Shown: positions 1 to 5,866 of the stretch, one piece after another
How the letters are laid out: each line of letters begins with the position of its first letter
Position numbering within the stretch: the stretch's first letter is position 1
From: Alphaproteobacteria bacterium
GTDB lineage: Bacteria > Pseudomonadota > Alphaproteobacteria > Rhodobacterales > Rhodobacteraceae
DNA length: 6,741 nt
Reading direction: 5' to 3'
Assembly: GCA_024277955.1 (NCBI GenBank)
Contig: JAJRUE010000244.1
Location: forward strand, 1-6,741
Notes under the pieces: model-generated
The model's database searches: none
Seen by the model: only the letters and a program-made list of their open reading frames with translations
What the model was told of the DNA's origin: nothing
Translations under genes and position numbers: made by a program

Positions 1-1
1 G

Positions 2-100
2 CTGGGCGCGATCGGCTTTGTTTCGATCGTTCCGCTGGGGGCGGCGCTTTTCGTCTGGTTGGTGGTTTGGCCACTACTGCGCCGCCGCCAGGCCACTTGA
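2..100 (+). CDS. C-terminal end of an unidentified membrane protein (partial)
   Basis: An open frame enters from the left edge and ends at TGA 98-100, giving 32 residues. They form one long hydrophobic stretch (LGAIGFVSIVPLGAALFVWL, then VVWPLL) followed by RRRQAT at the C-terminus. This looks like a final transmembrane helix with an arginine cluster on the cytoplasmic side, as the positive-inside rule predicts. No family can be assigned from so short a tail. The codons are GC-rich like those of the downstream genes, so it is probably a native gene rather than part of the insertion-sequence debris. It runs in the same direction as the tRNA that follows, but the 64-bp gap and a possible promoter there suggest separate transcription. 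Confidence 0.6.
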   Translation: MGAIGFVSIVPLGAALFVWLVVWPLLRRRQAT

Positions 101-123
101 TTCATTTTTTGCCGATTCAGGTC

Positions 124-152
124 TTGAACCGCTGCCGCGCCCAGCGTAATTA
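124..152 (+). promoter_or_regulatory. possible promoter of the tRNA-Gln gene
   Basis: TTGAAC (124-129) resembles a -35 box. After about 17 bp comes an AT-rich TAATTA (147-152) in an otherwise GC-rich gap. This would start transcription roughly 5-10 bp before the tRNA. The -35 match is fair and the -10 match is weak. It is called mainly from its position in the gap and local AT content. Confidence 0.3.
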
Positions 153-164
153 CCCGCTCACCGT

Positions 165-239
165 TGGGGTGTAGCCAAGTGGTAAGGCAGCGGTTTTTGG
201 TACCGTGTATCGTAGGTTCGAATCCTACCACCCCAGCCA
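165..239 (+). tRNA. tRNA-Gln, anticodon UUG
   Basis: A full cloverleaf folds by eye. The acceptor stem TGGGGTG (165-171) pairs with CACCCCA (229-235). The D arm has stem GCC/GGC. The anticodon stem GCGGT/ACCGT (190-194 and 202-206) encloses the loop TTTTGGT (195-201), with anticodon TTG at 197-199, which reads CAA and so specifies glutamine. The variable region is GTATC. The T arm is GTAGG-TTCGAAT-CCTAC. The discriminator base is G236 and CCA is encoded at 237-239. All stems are intact apart from one tolerated G-U pair at the start of the anticodon stem, so the gene looks functional. Insertion-sequence debris begins within about 60 bp downstream, but no second copy of the tRNA 3' end is visible in the window to indicate an integrated island. 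Confidence 0.97.
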
Positions 240-300
240 CGCACTTCCCGTGTTTGAGACGCTGAGAGTTTGACGGCTGGTTGTCCCGTGTTTTCGGGGG

Positions 301-486
301 CTTGCCCTGGGCGGTGTCGAACAGAAGATCAAGGTTGCCCATTTCCGTCTGTGCCACAGCCGCAAGCCTTTCGTGGTCGCCTATCCCGGCGAAGCCCAGG
401 AGATGGTGCTGGATGCTTTCGTGCAGGCGCTGTCCTTCTACGGCGGCGTGCCGCGCCGGGTGATCATCGACAACCCCAAGACCATG
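301..486 (+). pseudogene. istA: IS21-family transposase (IstA) fragment
   Basis: The frame beginning at 301 reads through VEQKIKVAHFRL, SRKPFVVAYPGEAQEMV, ALSFYGG and VIIDNPKTMV. This is the central integrase-like core of IS21-type IstA transposases; the D of IIDNPKT corresponds to the second acidic residue of the DDE triad. Both ends are missing. Upstream, the frame hits a stop at 271-273 with no recognisable sequence carrying the first catalytic aspartate. Downstream, homology ends after KTMV (about 486), where the frame runs into unrelated residues and a stop. The fragment joins abruptly to an IS256-type fragment in another frame. No helper ATPase gene (istB) is present. It is a dead remnant. 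The family call rests on recognising the motif string, not on an alignment. Confidence 0.75.
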
Positions 487-488
487 GT

Positions 489-833
489 GAGCTGCGCCGC
501 CAGAAGTTGACCAAAGCCGCCGATCTGCTCGAGGAAAGCGGGCATGAAACCCTGACCTACTACGCCTTTCCCGACAGGCGAGCCATTGTGCGCCACTGGT
601 TCAAGAACAATGGCGAGCGGATCAAGCTGAGAACCAACAACCCGCTGGAACGCATCATGCGCGAGATCCGGCGACGAACGCGGGTCGTTGGGGCGTTCCC
701 CGACGGCAAGTCCTGCCTGAACCTGGCCGCCGCCCGCCTGCGCCATATCGCCGGAACCCAGTGGGCAACCCGAAAATACATCAACATGACCCCGCTATTC
801 GCGGATCAAAACCAAGGAGCCGTCGTCGCATGA
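489..833 (+). pseudogene. IS256 (mutator)-family transposase, C-terminal fragment
   Basis: This frame reads ELRRQKLTKAADLLEESG, ETLTYYAFP, then LRTNNPLERIMREIRRRTR, VVGAFPDGKSCLNLAAARLR, HIAGTQW and KYINM, ending at TGA 831-833. That is the characteristic C-terminal third of IS256/mutator transposases, whose third catalytic acidic residue lies in the NNPLERI-xREIRRR segment. The N-terminal two thirds, including the first two catalytic aspartates, are absent. The frame stays open upstream only by chance, across IS21 sequence read out of frame, from a TTG at 270. Between YYAFPD and KLRTNN there is an unusual in-frame extension of roughly a dozen residues (around 580-620) that typical members lack as I recall them. 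The fragment cannot encode an active transposase. Confidence 0.85.
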
Positions 834-839
834 CCAAAA

Positions 840-864
840 GTGCGAAAGATATTTGACAGTACCC
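840..864 (+). repeat. candidate right terminal inverted repeat of the IS256-type remnant
   Basis: Starting 6 bp after the transposase stop there is an AT-richer stretch: GTGCGAAAGATATTTGACAG (840-859), then TACCC. IS256-type elements normally end a short distance past the transposase stop, and the sequence character changes after about 864. The matching left end is not in the window because the 5' part of the element is lost, so the repeat cannot be confirmed internally. The assignment is inferred from position. Confidence 0.35.
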
Positions 865-949
865 GCGCCGTTATTATTTGCCTTTTTCTCCGGTGACATC
901 GCCTGGTTTCTGGCCACCTGTCCGCGCAGATATTCAACTGGGTTGCATA

Positions 950-1171
950 CTGACTTTCTCGCCAAAGAGCCCGTGCCTGCAGATTGGTTCTGAATAGGTC
1001 TTGGTCCATTTGGGGCCGATCACCAGAATCCCGCAGCTTCAATCCCTCCAAGCTGAAACGGCGACGGTTCCGGTTATAGTCGCCGCGCAAAGCGTGGATC
1101 AAAAGGTGGGCATGGCGCAGGGTGTCAAACAGGTGCTGGTCGAGGCATTCGGATCGGACGCTGCTGGAAAT
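950..1171 (-). pseudogene. decayed IS3-family transposase (orfB) C-terminal remnant
   Basis: On the minus strand, reading from 1174 downward, the translation contains RSECLDQHLFDTLRHAHLLI, then RGDYNRNRRRFSLEGL and later MDQDLFRTNLQARAL. This matches the tail of IS3-type OrfB integrases, which usually read like RDECLNEHLF...HAR..I..WR.DYN..RPH.SLGGLTP and often end near DQN.NR.NL. The normally conserved RPHSSL is changed to RRRFSL, and the segment after SLEGL has drifted, so the gene is decaying. The catalytic DDE core, including the glutamate just before the FNGRLRDECL-like segment, is missing. The homology breaks off at about 1171, only 8 bp from the stop codon of the LysR gene. The frame remains open leftward to 806 but shows nothing recognisable there. 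Confidence 0.65.
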
Positions 1172-1178
1172 CGCCCGT

Positions 1179-2081
1179 TCAGGCAAAGCGTGCGCCCAGT
1201 TCCCTGGCCACCGATTCCAGGAAACGCGCGGCGGCGACCGGCAGGGCTCGGCCGCGCAGATGGCCGACGACCAGCGTGCCCGGGCGCACGTTGGCCCGAT
1301 CCAGTGGCACCGCGCGCAGCCGGTCATGTTCCAGGTCCGGACGCAGGTTGATCGCCAGGCTGAAGCTCAGCGCTTCGCTGTCCTGCGACATCAGCCGCAA
1401 CAGGTCCAGGCTGTTGGATTCCAGCGCCGGCGTCAGCCGGATGCCGACCTTTTCCGCCGCCGCATCCAGAACCGTGCGGATCCCCTCGGGCCGCTTGGGC
1501 AGCAGCAGCGGATAGTCCACGGTGTCGTAAATGCGCAGCACCTCGCGGTCGGCCAGCGGGTGATTGTCGGCCATGATGCAATACATTTCCTGCGCGCCGG
1601 TATAGACCGCCTGCAGGTCGCGGTTGTGGACCGGTTCGAACACGATCGCGATATCGCTCGACAGATCGGACAATGAGCTTTCGGCCTCGCCGCGTTCCAT
1701 CAGGTTGACGCCAAAGGTCACGGCCGGAAACTCGGCAAGGTGGCGCTTGATGATCTCGGGCAGGAAATACAGCGCCACTTCGCGGGTGGTGGCGATGTTC
1801 ACATGGCCCGCGCGCATGCCCGAAAGATCGGCGATGCGCGACTTGACCCGCTCCATGTCGGCCAGTTGCTGGCGAATATGGTCCAACAGGATTTCCCCGG
1901 CGATGTTCGGACGCAGGCCCGACGGGTGGCGTTCGAAGATTTCGACGCCAAGTTCGGCCTCGATCCCCAGAATCCGCCGGTTGAGCGCCGAGGGCGTGAT
2001 GTTCAGCTCTTCCGCGGCGCTGCGCAATGAACCGGATCTGGCGATCTCTTCGATGTATTTCAGGATCGTGAGGTGGCGCAT
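1179..2081 (-). CDS. LysR-type transcriptional regulator
   Basis: A 300-residue LysR-type regulator, the usual family length. The N-terminus has the winged helix-turn-helix: residues 16-45 read SGSLRSAAEELNITPSALNR then RILGIEAELG, followed by VEIFERHPSGLRPN. A linker helix (about 60-90) leads to the effector-binding domain, which starts near GHVNIATT (about 92). A longer frame begins at an ATG at 2115-2117 and adds 12 residues. I prefer the internal ATG at 2079-2081, because MRHLTILKYIEEIARSGS is where family members usually begin and because the upstream ATG lies inside a palindromic candidate operator. Neither start has a strong Shine-Dalgarno sequence. The gene is divergent from nirB across a short gap, so it probably regulates the nitrite operon and itself. 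That is inferred from position; it does not look like a specific NAC or Cbl orthologue. Its 3' end abuts an IS3 remnant, but the C-terminus (LESVARELGARFA) looks natural. Confidence 0.9.
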   Translation of the reverse strand: MRHLTILKYIEEIARSGSLRSAAEELNITPSALNRRILGIEAELGVEIFERHPSGLRPNIAGEILLDHIRQQLADMERVKSRIADLSGMRAGHVNIATTREVALYFLPEIIKRHLAEFPAVTFGVNLMERGEAESSLSDLSSDIAIVFEPVHNRDLQAVYTGAQEMYCIMADNHPLADREVLRIYDTVDYPLLLPKRPEGIRTVLDAAAEKVGIRLTPALESNSLDLLRLMSQDSEALSFSLAINLRPDLEHDRLRAVPLDRANVRPGTLVVGHLRGRALPVAAARFLESVARELGARFA

Positions 2082-2110
2082 CGCCTTGCTTTCAAACGGA
2101 AAAACAAACC

Positions 2111-2127
2111 GTTGCATTTATTGCAAC
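2111..2127. promoter_or_regulatory. palindromic LysR-type operator candidate (T-N11-A)
   Basis: GTTGCATTTATTGCAAC is a perfect inverted repeat, with GTTGCA and TGCAAC arms around a 5-bp TTTAT spacer. Its core TTGCA-N5-TGCAA satisfies the T-N11-A consensus of LysR-type binding sites. It lies 30 bp upstream of the preferred LysR start and about 90 bp upstream of the nirB start, the usual place for a site that serves both autoregulation and divergent activation. Part of the arm motif recurs as GCAACAC at 2123-2129 and 2155-2161, 32 bp (about three helical turns) apart, which could mark a second, weaker contact nearer the nirB promoter. Binding is inferred. Confidence 0.6.
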
Positions 2128-2203
2128 ACATGGCTGAGTTCTTAGCAGCAGACGGCAACACCCGCAAGTTCTATCACCGGGCCAAGCAATCGAGTCGCAC
2201 CCC

Positions 2204-2210
2204 AAGGAGA
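2204..2210 (+). promoter_or_regulatory. ribosome binding site of nirB
   Basis: AAGGAGA lies 7 nt upstream of the ATG at 2218-2220. This spacing selects that ATG over the in-frame TTG at 2212, which is only 1 nt from the site. Confidence 0.85.
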
Positions 2211-2217
2211 GTTGTTC

Positions 2218-4659
2218 ATGTCGCGTAAACTGGTGGTCATCGGCGCCGGGATGGCCTCGGGAAGGTTCCTGGAAGAGTTGTTCGAGCACACCCGCGAAGG
2301 CTGGGACGTCACCCTGTTCGGCGCCGAACCCCACGGAAATTACAACCGCATCATGCTGTCGCCGGTGCTGGCGGGCGACATGGCGTTTGAAGAAACCATC
2401 ACCCACGACGCGAACTGGTATGACGCCCATGGCGTGCGCTGCCGCTTTGGCGAAGTGGTGACGCGCATCGACCGCGCCCGCAAGGTGGTGGTCAGCGCCG
2501 GCGGCGAAACCGCCTACGACAAGCTGGTGATCGCCACCGGGTCGGCGTCGTTCCTTGTTCCGGTTCAGGGCAATGACCTGCCCGGCGTCGTCGGGTTTCG
2601 CGACCACGCCGACGTGCAGGCGATGCTGCAGGCCGCGCGCCGCCCCGGCGCCAGGGCGGTGATCATCGGCGGCGGTCTGCTGGGGCTCGAGGCCGCGGCA
2701 GCGCTGAAGGCGCGCGGCATGGATGTGACCGTGCTGCACCTGATGGATCACCTGATGGAACGCCAGCTGGATTCGGCCGCCGGCTATCTGCTGAAAAAGG
2801 ATCTGGAAAAGCGCGGCATCCGGGTGATCTGCAACGCCCACACCCAGGCGATCCTGGGCAAGGAACGCACCGAGGCGGTGCTGCTTGAAGACGGGGCGCT
2901 GCACCCGGCGGACCTGGTGGTCATGGCCGCCGGCATTCGCCCGGAAACCCGGCTGGCGGTGGATGCCGGGCTGCGGGTCGAGCGCGGCATCTGGGTGGAT
3001 GACACCCTGCGCACCTCGGACCCCGACGTGCTGGCGCTGGGCGAATGCGCCGAACATGCGGGCATCGTCTATGGCCTGGTCGCGCCGCTCTACGACATGG
3101 CGCGAACCGCGGCCCGCGCGCTGATCGGCGAAGCCGCGCAGTTCACGGCGCCGGTGGTGTCGACGCGGCTGAAAGTGACCGGGGTCGACCTGTTTTCGGC
3201 GGGCGAACTGGAAGCGGGCGACGGGCATGAGGAAATCGTGTTCCGCGACCCTTCGCGCGGCATCTACAAAAAGCTGGTGCTGGCCGACGACCGGATAGTC
3301 GGGGTGCTGATGTATGGCGACGTGGCCGACAGCGCCTGGTTCTTCGACAAGCTGCAATCTGGCGAATGCGTGGCCGGCATCCGCGAAAACCTGATCTTCG
3401 GCCCGGCCGGAACAGGCGTGGGCGCCGACCCGCTGGCCGCCGTCACCGCAATGCCCGACAGCGCCGAGATCTGCGGCTGCAACGGGGTCTGCAAGGGCGA
3501 TATCGTGGCCGCGATCCAGGCTGGCGCCGGCGATCTGGCCGCGGTCCGGGCGGTCACCAAGGCTTCGGCGTCGTGCGGCGGCTGTTCGGGGCTGGTGGAA
3601 CAGGTGCTGGCGGCCACGCTGGGCGACGACTTCGTCGCGCCGGCGCCGGCGGGCATCTGCGGCTGCACCGAGCTGGGCCATGACGACATTCGCCGCATCA
3701 TCCGGTCGCGCGCGCTCAAGTCGATCCCCGCGGTGATGCAGGAAGCCGGCTGGACCACGTCGTGCGGCTGCCACGTCTGCCGCCCGGCGCTGAACTACTA
3801 CCTGATGGCCGAATGGCCGCTGGAATACCGCGACGATCCGCAAAGCCGGTTTGTCAACGAACGCAACCACGCCAACATCCAGAAGGACGGCACCTATTCG
3901 GTGGTGCCGCGCATGTGGGGCGGCGTCACCACACCGCAAGAGCTGCGCGCCATCGCCGATGCGGCCGAGAAATACGACGTGCCGACGATCCATGTCACCG
4001 GCGGTCAGCGGATCGACCTGCTGGGGGTCAGGCGCCAGGATCTGCCCGATATCTGGGCCGACCTGAACGCGGCGGGGCTGGTGTCTGGCCACGCCTACGC
4101 CAAGGGGCTGCGCACGGTAAAGACCTGCGTCGGGTCCAACTTTTGCCGGTTTGGCACCCAGGACAGCACCGGGCTGGGGATCGCGCTGGAAAAGCTGCTG
4201 TGGGGCAGCTGGACGCCGCACAAGGTCAAGCTGGCGGTCTCGGGCTGCCCGCGCAACTGCGCCGAGGCCACCTGCAAGGACGTGGGCATCGTTTGCGTCG
4301 ATGCGGGCTATGAAATCGGCGTTGCCGGAGCGGCGGGAATGGATCTGAAACAGACACAGCCGCTGGCCAAGGTGGCAACCGAACAGGACGCGATCGCGCT
4401 GACTGTCGCCTTTATCCAGCTCTACCGGGAAAACGCGGCCTACCTGGACCGGCCCTACAAGTGGGTCGCCAAGGTGGGCATGGACTGGGTGCGCGCCCGC
4501 GTGGTCGAAGACACCGCCAGCCGGGCCGCGCTGGTCGAACGTTTCGAGGTTTCCCAGTCGGTCTACCGCACCGATCCCTGGGCCGCGCAGGCCCGCCCCG
4601 AGATGCGGCCGACGAAATGGACCCCCCTTGCCGATCTGACCCTGGAGGCCGCCGAATGA
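2218..4659 (+). CDS. nirB: assimilatory NAD(P)H nitrite reductase, large subunit
   Basis: This 813-residue protein has the full NirB (NasB) layout. It carries the six-electron reduction of nitrite to ammonium in the cytoplasm, with NirD as partner. The N-terminal FAD site is VVIGAGMASGR (G9-x-G11). A second Rossmann motif, VIIGGGLLGLEAA (G151-x-G153-x2-G156), would bind NAD(P)H. Two BFD-like iron-sulfur segments follow: C419-x-C421 with C453-x2-C456, and C481-x-C483 with C516, C518 and C521. The C-terminal part holds the siroheme/[4Fe-4S] ligands, C637-x5-C643 (TCVGSNFCRFG) and C677-x3-C681 (SGCPRNC). No expected cluster ligand is missing and the length is normal. The gene starts the operon and its stop overlaps the nirD start (ATGA). 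NADH versus NADPH preference cannot be judged from sequence. Confidence 0.96.
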   Translation: MSRKLVVIGAGMASGRFLEELFEHTREGWDVTLFGAEPHGNYNRIMLSPVLAGDMAFEETITHDANWYDAHGVRCRFGEVVTRIDRARKVVVSAGGETAYDKLVIATGSASFLVPVQGNDLPGVVGFRDHADVQAMLQAARRPGARAVIIGGGLLGLEAAAALKARGMDVTVLHLMDHLMERQLDSAAGYLLKKDLEKRGIRVICNAHTQAILGKERTEAVLLEDGALHPADLVVMAAGIRPETRLAVDAGLRVERGIWVDDTLRTSDPDVLALGECAEHAGIVYGLVAPLYDMARTAARALIGEAAQFTAPVVSTRLKVTGVDLFSAGELEAGDGHEEIVFRDPSRGIYKKLVLADDRIVGVLMYGDVADSAWFFDKLQSGECVAGIRENLIFGPAGTGVGADPLAAVTAMPDSAEICGCNGVCKGDIVAAIQAGAGDLAAVRAVTKASASCGGCSGLVEQVLAATLGDDFVAPAPAGICGCTELGHDDIRRIIRSRALKSIPAVMQEAGWTTSCGCHVCRPALNYYLMAEWPLEYRDDPQSRFVNERNHANIQKDGTYSVVPRMWGGVTTPQELRAIADAAEKYDVPTIHVTGGQRIDLLGVRRQDLPDIWADLNAAGLVSGHAYAKGLRTVKTCVGSNFCRFGTQDSTGLGIALEKLLWGSWTPHKVKLAVSGCPRNCAEATCKDVGIVCVDAGYEIGVAGAAGMDLKQTQPLAKVATEQDAIALTVAFIQLYRENAAYLDRPYKWVAKVGMDWVRARVVEDTASRAALVERFEVSQSVYRTDPWAAQARPEMRPTKWTPLADLTLEAAE

Positions 4660-4991
4660 GCACCTGGATAGACATTGCCGCCCTTGACGATATCCCGCCG
4701 CGCGGCGCGCGCGTGCTCAAGACCGCCGCCGGATGTGTGGCCGTCTTTCGCACCCACGATGACCGGGTGTTCGCGCTGGACGACGCCTGCCCGCACAAGA
4801 AGGGGCCGCTGTCCGAAGGCATCGTGCATGGCACGTCGGTCACCTGCCCGCTGCACAACTGGGTCATCAGCCTTGAAACCGGCCTGGCCCAGGGGGCCGA
4901 CGAGGGCCGCGTCGCCACCCACGAAGTCCGCGTCGAAAACGGTCGCATCCTGCTGGATGCACGCCTGGCTCAGGCCCGCTCGGCCGCCTGA
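4656..4991 (+). CDS. nirD: nitrite reductase small subunit, Rieske [2Fe-2S] protein
   Basis: A 111-residue NirD (NasG) protein and partner of NirB. It has a complete Rieske ligand set, C45-P-H47 and C64-P-L-H67 (ACPHKKGPLS and VTCPLHNWV), so it should bind a [2Fe-2S] cluster. From memory, enterobacterial NirD proteins keep the Rieske fold but lack these ligands; this one belongs to the cluster-bearing type found with assimilatory reductases. A plausible role is electron transfer within, or stabilisation of, the NirBD complex. The ATG overlaps the nirB stop as ATGA (4656-4659), and CTGGAGG (4641-4647) upstream can serve as ribosome binding site. The overlap implies translational coupling and a roughly fixed NirB:NirD ratio. 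The length is typical of the family. Confidence 0.94.
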   Translation: MSTWIDIAALDDIPPRGARVLKTAAGCVAVFRTHDDRVFALDDACPHKKGPLSEGIVHGTSVTCPLHNWVISLETGLAQGADEGRVATHEVRVENGRILLDARLAQARSAA

Positions 4992-5023
4992 AATCAACCC
5001 TTGAACCGAAAAACGCTCAACCC

Positions 5024-5031
5024 AAGAAGGA
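5024..5031 (+). promoter_or_regulatory. ribosome binding site of the FNT channel gene
   Basis: AAGAAGGA lies 7 nt before the ATG at 5039-5041. It is the only clear signal in the 47-bp nirD-channel gap. No terminator hairpin is visible there, which supports read-through from nirBD. Confidence 0.75.
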
Positions 5032-5038
5032 ACCCGAA

Positions 5039-5866
5039 ATGGCATATCTTGCCCCAACCGAATTCGTAACCAAGATGATCGACGCCGGAGAGCAAAAGAT
5101 CTTCATGTCCACCCGCGACACGCTGATCCGCGCCTTCATGGCCGGCGCAATCCTGGCGCTGGCTGCGGCCTTTGCCATTTCCGTCAACGTCAACACCGGC
5201 CAGCCCCTGTTGGGCGCGGTGCTGTTCCCGGTGGGCTTCATCCTGCTTTACCTGCTGGGGTTCGACCTGTTGACCGGGGTGTTCATGCTGGCGCCGCTGG
5301 CGCTTTTCGACCGGCGGCCCGGCGTGACCGTCGCCGGGGTGCTGCGAAACTGGGGGCTGGTGTTCACTGGCAACTTTGCCGGGGCCTTTACGGTCGCGGT
5401 GTTCATGGCGATCATCTTTACCTTCGGATTTTCGCAGGATCCCAACGCCATCGGCCAGAAGATCGGCGTGATCGGCGAGGGCCGCACCGTTGGCTACGCC
5501 GATCATGGCAGCGCCGGTATGCTGACGCTGTTCATCCGCGGCGTGCTGTGCAACTGGATGGTGTCGACCGGCGTGGTCGCGGCGTTCCTGTCCACCAGCG
5601 TGTCGGGCAAGGCGATCGCCATGTGGATGCCGATCATGCTGTTCTTCTACATGGGGTTCGAGCATTCGGTGGTCAATATGTTCCTGTTCCCCTCGGGCCT
5701 GCTGCTGGGCGGAAACTTCACCTTCGCCGACTATCTGATCTGGAACGAAATCCCGACGGTTCTCGGCAACCTGGTGGGCGGCGTGGCCTTTGTCGGGCTG
5801 ACGCTTTATTCGACCCATGTGCGCACCGGCGCCAGCCGCCGCGCAGCGCCGGTTCCCGCCGAATGA
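5039..5866 (+). CDS. formate/nitrite transporter (FNT) family channel, probable nitrite uptake
   Basis: A 275-residue inner-membrane protein of the FocA/NirC family, which form pentameric channels for small monovalent anions. Six hydrophobic segments are visible at about 28-50, 58-88, 101-130, 157-185, 192-222 and 236-260. Segments 2 and 5 carry the family's broken-helix motifs: GFDLLTG (74-80) with the conserved Thr79, and GFEHSVVNM (206-214) with the central His209. CNWMVS (171-176) matches the second family signature in part. The GFDLLTG motif departs from the common GAELFTG, and about 30 residues (129-158, from FGFSQDPNAIGQKIG to YADHGS) form a long loop between segments 3 and 4, so this is a divergent branch. 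The place between nirBD and a regulator argues for nitrite import; formate or another anion is possible. It has a good ribosome binding site, and its stop overlaps the next start. Confidence 0.88.
   Translation: MAYLAPTEFVTKMIDAGEQKIFMSTRDTLIRAFMAGAILALAAAFAISVNVNTGQPLLGAVLFPVGFILLYLLGFDLLTGVFMLAPLALFDRRPGVTVAGVLRNWGLVFTGNFAGAFTVAVFMAIIFTFGFSQDPNAIGQKIGVIGEGRTVGYADHGSAGMLTLFIRGVLCNWMVSTGVVAAFLSTSVSGKAIAMWMPIMLFFYMGFEHSVVNMFLFPSGLLLGGNFTFADYLIWNEIPTVLGNLVGGVAFVGLTLYSTHVRTGASRRAAPVPAE

Noticed and set aside
238..256. Terminator after tRNA-Gln (CACG...CGTG then TTT)
   Set aside because: The stem is only 4 bp, overlaps the CCA end, and is followed by just three T residues.
270..833. A single 187-residue transposase beginning at TTG 270
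   Set aside because: Its first roughly 70 residues are IS21 DNA read in the wrong frame; only the part from about 489 on is IS256 protein sequence.
853..877. Outward promoter at the IS256 end (TTGACA 853-858, TATTAT 872-877)
   Set aside because: The -35 box is perfect, but the spacing is only 13 bp and the sequence points into transposase debris with no gene to drive.
2131..2147. Sigma-54-like promoter TGGCTGAGTTCTTAGCA upstream of nirB
   Set aside because: The GG and GC elements are separated by 11 nt instead of the required 10, and the flanking bases match poorly.
2118..2217. Nitrate-responsive antitermination leader (ANTAR-type double hairpin) before nirB
   Set aside because: The gap is about 100 bp, shared with a divergent promoter, and no paired hexaloop hairpins or terminator are visible.
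2092..4221. A 709-codon open frame on the minus strand opposite nirB
   Set aside because: It is rich in His, Arg, Gln and Ala with no recognisable motif, and lies exactly opposite a gene with all expected NirB motifs. Long antisense frames are common in GC-rich coding DNA.
4994..5818. A 274-codon minus-strand frame opposite the channel gene
   Set aside because: Low-complexity His/Gln/Arg composition and no domain; it mirrors the codon pattern of the real FNT gene.
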